Under the pieces are notes generated by a model. The model was not told where the DNA came from, did no database searches, and saw only the letters and a list, made by a program, of their open reading frames with translations. From assembly GCA_964036155.1 (NCBI GenBank), contig OZ038423.1:9315249-9379248 (forward strand): a DNA stretch of 64,000 nt, given 5' to 3'. This DNA is from Diploscapter coronatus (Eukaryota > Nematoda > Chromadorea > Rhabditida > Rhabditidae). The translations under genes were made by a program, and so were the position numbers. This document shows positions 1 to 10,590 of this stretch, piece by piece; within the stretch, counting starts at the first letter, position 1; every line of letters starts with the position of its first letter.

Positions 1-39
1 AATTGACTGATCAGGTTTTGCGTAATTACCGATGATTGC

Positions 40-3000
40 CTGGTAATCAAATCTGGAATTGACGTTCCTGCAGCCAGAATCGTCAGACCAATGATTTCTG
101 TCGGTATGACCAGCGTTTCTCCAATAGTGTTGGCCCACCAAACCATGAGATACGAGAAGAAGGCGATCCACAAAATCGATACGACGAATGTGACTGGATA
201 CCAGTTCCGGCATTCCTGTGACAGATGTCAGTTGACTTGCTTTATAGTTGTCGAATTTACCGGTTTCCTGACATCAGGGACCGTGACCCACATAGGAACT
301 AAAACGGGCACCAGAATTACATAAGTCAGTCTGAAATTTCACGATCGTCAAGTTGATTTTTAGCAACTTTGGAACCTTTTTAGCCACTCATCCGGCCAAC
401 TCATGTCTAGTGGTTTTTCCTCTTCCTCTTCAAGTAAGCTCTTCTGAAAATAGCAGGTCAGCAGGAATGAACGAAAGCTGGCATTCTTACGATTTCCTCG
501 ATCTGTGAATGTTTCCGATTTCTGGGGATAGATCCTCTGGATGCTGTTCGAGGTGAACGAGGAGTAGAATTTGACAGAGGCAAACCCTCGTTAACTGATG
601 GAGGTCGATAGACAGCTTCATGCGGACGAGTCATTGATGGAGATCGATGGTCACTGATTCGGGAAGAATCTTCTTCCTCGGATTCACCTAGAACTTTTGA
701 AATGACTTGAAAGTTGTCGCTGATACGTAATACGCTCACCCTGTATATTTGTAAGAAATTTGAAACTTTTGAAGTATCAACAGAATTCTCTCACCTTCAG
801 GCAACTGTTCGAGTGTATGGTTCATAAGCTGCATGATCCCGGTACGAAACATCGTGCCAGAATGCAGAATGGGCAGAGATTGCCGACGGCCGGCTGACAT
901 TCTTCTGAATGAGCCGCTGAATAAAGACGAGCCATTTGTTAGACCGAAGCGAACAGAAGCAGTACAGTGCAGTGTGGTTATGATAAAAGCACGACACTAC
1001 ACTCATTTTTATGCTTGGATATTTGGCAGAGGCTTTTTTAATCTGGAGTAGAGTTAAAACTTCTGCCTACCATCGATGAAATGGTTTTCTTATCCTCATT
1101 TTTCATTTTTCTTTTTTTTAATAAAATAGGTTGATACAAATGTTCTTTGACGAGTTATGAAAAAAAAAAACGTTTGGGGAAACTCTTCTAATGACACTGT
1201 TGCAGAGTGAATGCTAGTGACTCGAAAGAAAATTATCGATAGCTCTTCAAGCAATCATGTCAGTTTGATCAGTCTACTATGATAGAATCACAAGTTTCCA
1301 ACGCAGCTAGAAGCTACGCCTTCATAGGCATCCTAGTTTTAATTTCACAACAACGCTACTCCACGTCTTCAAATATCAGCAGCTTACCTCCGAAGTGAGT
1401 TATGCCTTCCAATTCGAGCACTGTCGGAATCGTTTGGATCGGGAGTTACCTAAAGTTTGTGCTCCTCTTTATGCATTCAGTCAGTTGACTCACTTTAACC
1501 ACAGAATGCTCAGCAGCCTGTAAACCATTTGTGCTCAAATTGTTGTTCGATCTAGGCTGGTTTAGTGTCATCGTTTCGGATTCTTTGCTGGATTCGATAT
1601 CATCGATCTTAATCACGATTTCTTTTCTTGAAAACTCATCTTAAAAATTACTAACCTTTCCTCCCTTAATCCATGACTCTAACTGGACGTTATACTTCAT
1701 TATCGTGCAATAGATAATGTAGACGATAAATAGAGCTAAAGCTTCGAAGAACGTTATCTAAAATTGAAAAGGCTTCGTAATTTTTCAAGGTTGTTTTTAC
1801 TCTCTCGTCGAAGAAAAAGAATACCAGCATAGCTAGCGCTATCATGTAGATAGAGACATCCCTGAAATTTGGTTTATTTTTAGAAAAAAACATAATATAC
1901 CGAAATAGAGGCCACCATGTCAAATCGAGTACTGTCTTGGAGAATAGCGTACAAAATGCTAGCACGCAGAGAATGTTGAACGTTGCAGAGCCTGAAATTG
2001 GATGATCTTATAGTATTTCACAATTGGTAATATTTGGTCCAAGAATTGGCTTATTGGCGGAAGTGCAATGAAAGTGTTTGCGCTGTTATCAGTTTACTGA
2101 AAAATTACAACTCCCAGACTAGAGTTTTGAACAGCATTTTATTTTTAGAGAATGTATCTACAATAAAACTGAACTATTCTTAAATATTAGTCAGTTTGAT
2201 TAATTTTGGCTTATCATTAATGCGATTACACTTTTCAAAAAGAAACTCGAAACCTCTTATCATCGCCGACGACTGGTTCATTTTGATTAATCACACTTGC
2301 CATTCTCATTTTTGCCTGGAAAAGCCATCTCTAGTTTTTTTCCGAGCCCTAAAGAGAGGAGTCACTTCCTAGGCGCAACTCGTGCTTATAAATATGCCCT
2401 TTTAGTTATTACTTTATTCAGTTTTACCCGCGCCCTACTGTTCTCTACTTTGTATTTGGCGTTATTGTATCGAACGGCTAATAGAAAAAGACCGGTTTTT
2501 CTAAGAAATAGTATGGGGAGGCAAGATAGGAAGAGAAAAAAACTGGTGTCTTTTTCTAACTGGTGCCCCGGTGTCTTTTTCTAGGAACCTATTGGACCAG
2601 TACTAGTCAATAAAAGATCCTTAACATTCCGTGCAGCGCGAGTTACTAGTAGAGAACTACAGCTAAGGCCTCTTTAACGCTTCAACCAAGCGCCCAATTT
2701 CTCACCTGCACACCAGGGCTGTAACGGAATTCCGTTCCGTTTGAGAATTAAACATTTTTGAAATTCCGTTCCGAAAATTTTAAAAATTTGATTCCGTTAC
2801 AGCCCTGCTGCACACCTATTATAGTTTTGTAGCTGCGGAATTTTTGAAAACTCCGCAATGAAGCTCGGCATTGTTGCTGCTTTAATTCTCACTATGGCAG
2901 TTCTGCCTTCCGATGCCGGATTGTTAGGGAAACGTAAGCAATTCGATTAAATTTGTATAAATTAAAAAATTACTTCACATGAAATATAAGCAGTGTGTAA

Positions 3001-4622
3001 ATCCACGAATCGTGTTCAAAATCGGTAGGCAATCCCTAATCGAACAGACTGATCACGATAATCAAGTCAGAAAACGCTAAGGATCCCGAATAGCTCCCAA
3101 TTTTAACTATGCACTTCACAATGCACCAACAAAAATTAAAAATTAGCTTACATTGTAAAATCGAGCGTTGACAATGCCATTATTCGCTGCAGCAGCAAGG
3201 GAAAGTTCACAGTCAAACTGCGGTACTATTTGGGGCCTTTAGAGTTTTTTTTACTTTATTAACGTGTTCAGCGCATTCGATCCAGATAACCTACCAGTTT
3301 TGAGCAAGATCCTTGATTTATACACTGTTTACATTCCCTAGACAGTTCTGAAAAAAGAAGCAAAAAGTGCCTTTGGTATGAAGGGATCGAGCTCAAAGGA
3401 CTTATGGAAGAAAACAGGATTTGGGGTTAGAAAATTTTCAATCCGTATCAAATTCAAGCTTCATGAAAATTATATTTTCAGAAAGCCTCCAAAAAGTCGC
3501 ACAAGGGTCCGAAAATTACGATTGTCCTTGGAAACTTTCAAAAGGATTCAAAAGAAGAGATTATTATTTTTAAAAATCTCGAAAATAGCTATCATTTTGC
3601 AGATAGATGATAAGGAACCTCAGCAAGCCCCAGTGGAAGAAGAAAGACCGGAATACGAACCGAAATACGAACCGAAATACAAACCGAAATACGAACCGAA
3701 ATACGAACCGGAAGACGAGTCGGAAGACAACCCGAAAGAAAACGTCCCCCCGAATATTGCACTTCAACGGAAAAACGCTAATAGCTTGCGTGGAATTTTC
3801 TCACATGTCAATGCTCAATTTCTTTATGGATTCTGGGTGATTTGGTTCGGAGTAGAGCGATATTTCAATCGCTAAGTTTGTGTTCAATAAAGTTTTGCCT
3901 ACCGACAATCGTTCCAATGCCAACGTTGTTTTGAGCGATGAACACTCCAATGACCGATGTGAAAAACTCGGGAGCGGATCCTGAAGTTACAGATGCTGTC
4001 AGAAAGAATGGAACATTTCAAAGACCTCCCGCAGCCATGAAAGTAGCTCCTGCGACATCGTCTGATAGCGATAATTTCTCCGTGAGCACTGCGAGTGAAG
4101 GCACGAAGAACTCATCGCAGACGATCGCGAGCGAAACGAACATGTAGATTAGACCGATCAGATGAAAAATCACTGGAAGAAGGGCATTTTTCATTCTGAT
4201 TATTGATTTCTGACTAACCAGCGCCCTTCTGCCTCTGTTCAAGCGTAAACGCATCCGGCGGAAATTGGCCATCGTCGTCAACATTTGCTGGGGGTGGAAC
4301 GAGGCTTCTGGAAATCACTAATCAGAAAGCCTGTTGATTTTTTTTTTTAAATGTATTTTTCGAATTCAATAGCGAGCTGAATTTCATTTTAGCTTACAAA
4401 AGAGTCCTACGAAGTGATAATCGAATTTTTGACTTACCTATTGCATGTGGGTAAAAATGCTGAGAAGAATGAAGTCGACTCATCAGATTCGCGAGTTTTC
4501 GCGTTCCGTTTAGAAATTGTATGATGGGTAGGAGTATAGATAAATGCGAATATTAGAACGGCTCCCAATCCAAGCGCCACTTTTGTCACTGGAGATATCC
4601 TTCCGTTATTCGATATCGCCAT
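40..4622 (-). CDS. NCKX-type K+-dependent Na+/Ca2+ exchanger (partial, 3' end beyond left edge)
   Basis: This is an SLC24-like membrane antiporter that exchanges Ca2+ and K+ for Na+ (nematode ncx-4/ncx-5 group). Read on the minus strand, exon 1 (4622-4438) begins MAISNNGR and has one hydrophobic segment. The next exons give [10 protein letters not shown] and the alpha-1 repeat, [10 protein letters not shown] plus [11 protein letters not shown], split by a 45-nt intron near 4010-3965. After a 1.9-kb intron come [10 protein letters not shown] and LTWWPLFR (about 1990-1900), then more membrane helices. A Ser-rich, acidic cytoplasmic loop lies at about 1645-380 and contains [11 protein letters not shown]. 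The alpha-2 repeat [16 protein letters not shown] ends at 40, and the rest lies outside the window. The last visible donor appears to be GC rather than GT. The family call is firm; the exact paralogue is not settled. Upstream alternative exons are possible (see 8651-8755). Confidence 0.88.
2482..2583. repeat. Short palindromic repeat with TAGAAAAAGA(CA)CCGG ends
   Basis: The left end TAGAAAAAGACCGG (2482-2495) is matched in inverse by CCGGTGTCTTTTTCTA (2568-2583), and a further inverted copy lies inside the element. It is in the large exchanger intron and looks like a small MITE. No clear target duplication was seen. Confidence 0.5.
2714..2807. mobile_element. 94-bp hAT-like MITE with perfect 8-bp target duplication
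   Basis: The terminal inverted repeats are CAGGGCTGTAACGGAAT and its exact reverse complement. The interior repeats ATTCCGTTCCG motifs, so the whole element can fold on itself. It is flanked by identical 8-bp copies of CTGCACAC at 2706-2713 and 2808-2815. CAGGG ends with 8-bp duplications are typical of the hAT superfamily. It lies 43 bp upstream of the nested secreted-protein start. Confidence 0.85.
2858..3875 (+). CDS. Small secreted Lys/Glu-rich protein, nested in NCKX intron
   Basis: I do not recognise a family. Four exons (2858-2933, 3346-3425, 3482-3523, 3603-3875) join in consistent phase to give 156 residues. The first exon encodes a clear signal peptide ([20 protein letters not shown]). 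It is followed by a basic, possibly amphipathic stretch ([16 protein letters not shown]), a Lys/Ser-rich stretch, and an acidic region with about five tandem YEPK units made of a 12-base DNA repeat (about 3650-3712). The C-terminus is unlike the rest and ends in an aromatic segment. A poly(A) signal follows at 3886-3891. The gene lies wholly inside a 1.9-kb intron of the exchanger on the opposite strand. The third donor (GTCCTT) is weak. A cuticle, mucus or defence role would be speculation. Confidence 0.55.
3886..3891 (+). terminator. Poly(A) signal of nested secreted gene
   Basis: AATAAA lies 11 bases after the stop codon of the nested plus-strand gene. It falls just before the exchanger exon that ends near 3910 on the other strand. 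Confidence 0.55.
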
Positions 4623-6623
4623 CTTGCCTTGATTATAGGAATTATCTAGTCTCTAGTCGATTAGAAATGAATGCCATTTCGTGGGGCTAAAATATGGAAT
4701 TTGAAATGGTTGAAAGATGAATTTTTGAATTTAGCTGAAAAACGAGTCGAAAGTTATTACGAGCTGCAAGCAATCGAAAATGCGAGTTGCGTGAGAATGT
4801 CTTATAAGGAGATGGAATTTTTGAGAGCGATAGAGATAGAAATTAGACGACGTTTTATATTTTTCAATCTCAATTTTTTCAAGGGGATTTTTAAGATCGA
4901 AAAGTATTTGACTTGTTGAGAAAAAATGAACGCGAGCTTCTTGGAATGTGAGAATGGAGAGATTTTTTCGAGATAATCGGTTTAACCGACAAAAATAATC
5001 TAAGATAAATGAAAACGTATAGAACAAAATAAAATGTCCAAAATATTGAAAGAAGTTCTAAAATTTCAAATCCCGTCGAAAAGAGCATGAACGACAGCCT
5101 CGCGCATCAAAAGCACAAATGCATTTACTCTCTGCCTTCCCTTCCTTCTTCGTCTTTATCTTTCGAATTTCGAATCCGAAATGAAACAATCCAATTCTGA
5201 CGGACAGCACATTAAGGATTACGCGAGAAATCTATCTGGGGAATGCTGAAAATGGACTGAAAAATCAACAAGAATTATCGAAATGAAATATTTACTCAAA
5301 GTGGCGGAAATTCTCGAATAGATGAGTGTTTGAATTGGAAAAAATGAAGTATAAAATTTTTCTTATAGATAATATTGACGAGGCTGCATATTCTCCTGAA
5401 ATGATAAGATAGGATGATAATAAAATATTGATACTTCTTCTCTCAATGCAGCTTGATGAGCCATGTGTGAAACTCGGGAAAAAGCAAATGCATAGAAATA
5501 GAGGGCTCATAAATGAGATACATAAAAATGAAAATGAATGCAATACCTGGATGAATAAACACTTGAAGATAGAAATATCTATAGTTAGCTATCCGTTCTC
5601 TTATAATCCAAGCATGAAACATCCCATTCCAGCAGATTATTGTTGGAATTAAATTCGGAAAAATGGAAACCAGAAATGAAATGATTTTTCGAAGATTATC
5701 GAAGTCATGACGAAACTCCAAAAAAACAATCAGACTTTCAACCCATTCCCAATCTAGTTTCTGGAATTTAACTTCTAACTCCAATTTGAAACTAAGTTTG
5801 GATTAAGGAAGTTTTATAAAGTAAAGTGTGGTTTGGCTAGCATTGCTTTATTTTTGACGTCAATTCTAAATGAAGTTGCAATTTTTGTCATTTCATAAAC
5901 CAAAGACAACATCTTATCCTGCTAAACCTATAAATCTCAGAAAACAACCTAGAGATTTGCTATTTAAATTTATGCAAAATATCAAAATTAAGCTAGTAGC
6001 GTCGAGAATCTGCATAAATTTTGCCTCGATTTGCGAAAATAGAAAAGGTCAGAAATTGTGATTTCGCATCTCAAAGATTGCCGATTTGCATAGGTTTGAT
6101 GAGGAGAAAGAGGGTGGAATTGGATGAAGAAGAAGCATGAAAAAGAGTGACGATCAACAGAGCAAACGTAGATGAATTCCAAAATAAAGTACGCCAAAGT
6201 CTATGAATAAAATAGAACTGGCTAAGGGGAGGGGATAACGAATGAATGCTTGAAAAAAGAGTAAAATAATGAGAGGACAGAAAAACTAGATGGTCCAAAG
6301 AACCAAATGAGATAGAAAAGATGCAGACAAGTGACAGGATAGCATAACATTGAGATGGTAAAGAGAATCAAAGAAAAAAGTATAGAGCGCTAAATAATGT
6401 GTCAGACAGAACGAGAAAAAAATTAGAGCAAAATAGCAAAAGCTCAACGATAATGCGCTAGATCAGCACATGCAATGAACGCATCCGTAATGAAACTACG
6501 AAAATAGACTGACAATGAGAGACATCGTAAAATTTTTCGACGATCATAAAAATGTAATTTATCGTTACGCGTAGGTATATTAATGTAAGTGTCATCGCAG
6601 AACAATGTTGCTTTACTTTTAGA

Positions 6624-6924
6624 TAGGGACCGTCAGCTAGCATTATAGATGTGACATTACGGCCCATAATTTATGGGTCATGTTATACACCATTTTTAGC
6701 TCTTGATCATCACTATTAATTCGTAAAAAGGGACACACCGTATTTGATGCGCAAGTGCGGACTTCCAGAAAAATCAATATCACCACCTGGAAGAGAGGAG
6801 GGTCGAATTGCATAAACCTCTTCTGGATTTCACTAAAACACTGATTAGTGACTAAGTAATCTTAGAAAATTCAAAATGGTCAACATCTGCATCTAGTGAA
6901 AAGAGAAAGGGCTGGCGGCCCCTA
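6624..6924. mobile_element. 301-bp hAT-like non-autonomous element (TAGGG ends)
   Basis: The left end TAGGGACCGTCAGC is inverted at the right end as GGCTGGCGGCCCCTA. The 8-bp flanks CTTTTAGA (6616-6623) and CGTTTAGA (6925-6932) agree at 7 of 8 positions. It shares its ends with the 972-bp element at 34280-35251. I saw no transposase frame inside. Confidence 0.7.
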
Positions 6925-7523
6925 CGTTTAGATTGTCGGAAAAATGATCCTTCATAAATTATTTAAAAGAAGAAAGTAGAGCGAAAATTTTAAACATCTA
7001 ATCATTGAAATCTCAGACCTTTATCGAACATCATAAATTCTCTCGTGTACAAATAGAATTTAACCCATGAATGAGTAAAGTGGGAGTAAAAATCGGTTTG
7101 CGGGAGATTACAAGAAAACGGGGCACAACTCTGGCGGGAAGTAGCGTTGAGGCATGGGGGCTGAATTGGCACCGCATTTTGTACGCCATCGAAATCGGAA
7201 GTAGACCAAACCGCTTCCGGAATGCGCACCACGGACCATTGTTGGGACGAAAAAGCGAAAAACGAGAGAGAAAAGAGAAAGTAGACAAAATAGAAAAATG
7301 AACAAGCATTGTGCGCAGAGAGAGAGAGAGTAAAGTAGTCCAGGGTACATTATCTCGAAATAGTGGTACATTGAATTAAATTATTTTGGCATCTTGATCA
7401 ATTCTTCAAAGGTTTTTGGAAATGTAGATTTAGTTTGAAGAGGAGGATGACGAAATATTTCATTTTTATCTCTAAAATGATAATGCAAAGATAGACGAAG
7501 AGAAACTTTCAAAATCTAGAAAA

Positions 7524-7743
7524 TACAGTAGCGAACGAAGGTATTGAGTAGCCCCTTTTTCTTGAGCGATTTTCAGCTAGCTTTGTAATGAACAGATTCA
7601 GGTGAAATTTTTAAATGCTCGTCCATGTAAAACACGAAAGTATTTCAATTTTCAGCCCCATTCGATTTCAAATAAGGTGTTTTCAACTTTCGAAAATCTG
7701 TCACGAAAAAAGAATAAACCCAATAGTTTTGTCCGCTATTGTA
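7524..7743. mobile_element. 220-bp mariner-like MITE with TA flanks
   Basis: The left end TACAGTAGCGAACGAAGG and the reverse complement of the right end, TACAATAGCGGACAAAAC, match over about 26 bases with 7 differences. TA dinucleotides (7524-7525 and 7742-7743) bound the element, as for Tc1/mariner insertions. There is no coding capacity. Confidence 0.5.
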
Positions 7744-8650
7744 CCTTAATTTTTCAGGTAACATTATCATCTTTAGTCATTTCTCTCAATGTTTCTTCTT
7801 ATCATTTTATCTTTATCATCCTATTTTCATCCATCTTCTCCTCATGGTTCCCATGCCTACATTTACATCATCAGGCCTGAAGAAATGAAAGAGAAACCGC
7901 AAAAAATGCAGAGCTCATTATCTCTTCGCTTCACATTATATATATATGTAAATGCGAACGTAGAACATTGGGAATTAGGAACGAGCTTGAAATGAACTGA
8001 AAGTGACGATTCGGAAATTTTTAGATACGAAAATATTCGACATAAAAATGATCATGACGTTGCTTAACAAATTCGTATCTTTATTGAGTTTTTACCTATG
8101 ACAATTCTGGTTCGAAAATATCAGCATAAAGATGAAGATAAATTGTTTAGAATTCAACTTCATCTTGATCTTTCCTATCTTTGGAAAGTTACTCCGAAAA
8201 TTTCGCACCAGACAAAAAGTGAGTGAAGCAAGCAAATCTTTGGAAGCCGGAACTTTGACCATAATCTGGGCCGATTTTACACGCGGAAATGAACATTCGA
8301 AATTTTGGAGGGTGGGACTTGGTTTGGTAAAAAAAGCGAGAATACGAGGAAAAACAAAAGATTTCAAAAACGAGGGTGGAAATATTGGAGTGAAAATATT
8401 GAAGGAAAAGAAAAAAAACAAAGAAGAAAGGCGAAGAACTCATTGAAACTTGAATAGAACCGAGATTGGATTTGGAAGATTTGAGGGTTTTAGATGGAAA
8501 ACGAAAAATAAAAGGGCTAAAAAGTGAGAGATCACGACTTTTGAAGATGGAAAGAAGAAAAATAGGTTGGTTGAATATGTTAAGGAGTGCAGGATAAAAT
8601 GATTTCGAGGATAAAAAGATGAACCCTTGAAAGTCCGAAGGAGGACTTAC

Positions 8651-8755
8651 CTCACACGAACATGAGAGCTCTTTCCAGAAAGAAGGAAAATGAGCGGTGC
8701 AAATATCAAAGAACGAAATTTCACGTTGAATTTTGTTAACCACGCCCACTTGCAT
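8651..8755 (-). other. Possible alternative first exon (minus strand)
   Basis: A methionine-started frame of exactly 35 codons (MQVGVVNKIQ...ELSCSCE) runs into a strong donor, GTAAGTCC. It ends in phase 0 and would read in frame into the exchanger's first exon at 4622. There is no homology to support it, and the intron would be 4 kb. It could equally be a chance donor. Confidence 0.25.
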
Positions 8756-10108
8756 TTCAATTCAGCTCAAATAAAAGTGCTTGATACGGAGTTTTAGTGG
8801 TACTAGAATCAAACTAGAAGTAGGTCTTCATTTATCTAATGGTGTGAGAGATGAAGGCTCGTCTCCTAAAAATAATGCACTATTTTAGAGCTCAAATCTG
8901 AGTAATCTAGACTCTAGTTCTAACATTCTGTCTGGTTCTGTCATCGAAGAACTAGCAAAGATCATAAGCTTACTTGGCATATATGAACTCTTTGTCAACT
9001 TTAGATTTAAAAAATTGCCTTCATAGAAAATCCTTAAGGTGCAAAATAATCTAACGAAATCGGTAAGAGTTTTTGAAATATGAAATGTTCCGTACTTCAG
9101 AGCATTCCAGGAAAATCGCTACAGACATTCGCGTATTAACGATTCACAACCGCGCATTCTCCTTCTCAAGCATTTGAATCTACGAGCATCTTGAAGCACA
9201 AATTGATTAAAAATTCATAAGCTTTGAATTCCCGAAGTTTTTTTCCCTTGAAGAACCAGAAGAAAAGTGTTGTCGAGATGAGTCTACACTACATAGAAGA
9301 CATTCTCGAAAAGCAATATTAGCGAAAATCCTAAAAAAAAAATCCCGGAAAATCTAAGAATAAGGGAGGCGGATTAGCGTTTCCTGTTTTTTCTTCGCTC
9401 TTCACTTTGGCATTAGATTTAAATTATTTTGATAAAAGTATGAATCAAAATTTGTGATGTAGAATTTTTAGATGCAATTTTTCTTGAATCTTAGACCATA
9501 TTGAAATGGATGCAATCTCATTATTGTAAGGCCAAGAAATCATGACATTTCAGCAAATGGGTTGAGGTAATTTGAAATTCAAAGATGAACAGAAAAAGAA
9601 AACAAATTGGAGTGCATATAAAAGGTCTATATAGAATGCCTATGCAATTTATAAAAAATGATATCTTCCTTCAAATTGAAGTATTCCAGTGAAACAGAAA
9701 CATATGAACACGAAAATGGATCAACTTTTCATATGTATGTGAGTATTTTTGCGTTCATACATCCATGAACTTTCGACAAGAATATGCAAGAGTGACATAA
9801 ATATGCATGAATGTATAGAATCGCAAAGAGCACGTCGGATGTACTCATATCCCAATATGTAAGCACTTCAATAGAATGGAGTTGGGAATATTTAAGGATA
9901 GGATGATGTCGAAATTAGTCTCACAAAATGTTTTAATGCAAGTAAAACTCGACAATTTTTCTAAGTAGAGATATGGTCAAGCAGGAACGTAGTTTTTCAA
10001 CGATAAGATGTTTAACTTCATTCAAGAAGTGCTAAATTTTGAGATTGCCTCTATTATACAATATAATTGGCAGCCTGGATTCCTCAAGCCCTTGCAACCT
10101 AATTCTTT

Positions 10109-10137
10109 GGCCCGATCCACAAAATACGGATCGGGCC
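10109..10137. repeat. Perfect GC-rich hairpin
   Basis: GGCCCGATCC and GGATCGGGCC form a perfect 10-bp stem around a 9-base loop (ACAAAATAC) in otherwise AT-rich DNA. The stem is too short for a microRNA precursor. Confidence 0.6.
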
Positions 10138-10506
10138 GTCAGAGCCCTGATCGTTCCTTGCTTCCTCCTATTTTCGATCTCACAGATTTTGGACACAATA
10201 ATATCCAAATGTGACACTTGGGCATTGTGAAATTGACTGTAAGCGAAAATTGCAAAGCAGAAAAGTTTATGAAAAATCGACGATAATTGCTAAAAACGCA
10301 TAAAGAATGCAGATAAATGGAAATGCACGTGAACTTGTCTACATATATCGAATTTTCAAGAGCTTGAATAAAGCTGAGATAACGCGGGTTTATGGATATC
10401 CGTGAGATAAACGATAAAGGGTATCAAATGAATAGCGCTTTTGCATGGCTTCTCTCTGACGTCAACCCTCCTAAATGGAACATCGAAAGCAATTTTGCCT
10501 AATACC

Positions 10507-10590
10507 CAGGGATGTGTACGAATTCAACTCGTTTGAGAGCTCGGAGTGGAGTTCGGGTTGAACTTTTTTTTCGAACTTCGTACACCCCTG
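10507..10590. mobile_element. 84-bp CAGGG-ended hAT-like MITE
   Basis: CAGGGATGTGTACGAA on the left is mirrored by TTCGTACACCCCTG on the right. The 8-bp flanks CTAATACC and CTATTACT agree at 6 of 8 positions, suggesting an old insertion. Confidence 0.6.

Noticed and set aside
3650..3712. 12-base tandem repeat as a CRISPR-like or satellite array
   Set aside because: The units have no spacers and stay in frame as YEPK codons in a signal-peptide gene.
3570..3767. Phe/Arg repeat protein on the minus strand
   Set aside because: This is the antisense shadow of the YEPK-coding repeat.
4671..4919. 82-codon plus-strand frame close to the exchanger start
   Set aside because: It looks somewhat protein-like, but it has no conservation evidence and overlaps the exchanger's probable leader on the other strand.
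5443..5784. 113-codon minus-strand open frame
   Set aside because: No homology, no good splice sites and biased composition only.
8189..8648. Continuation of the 188-codon minus-strand frame beyond 8651
   Set aside because: After the strong donor the frame becomes Phe/Ser-rich and repetitive, typical of purine-rich DNA read on the other strand.
9611..9622. TATAAAAGG resembling a TATA box
   Set aside because: No exon, leader or start codon with any support follows it.
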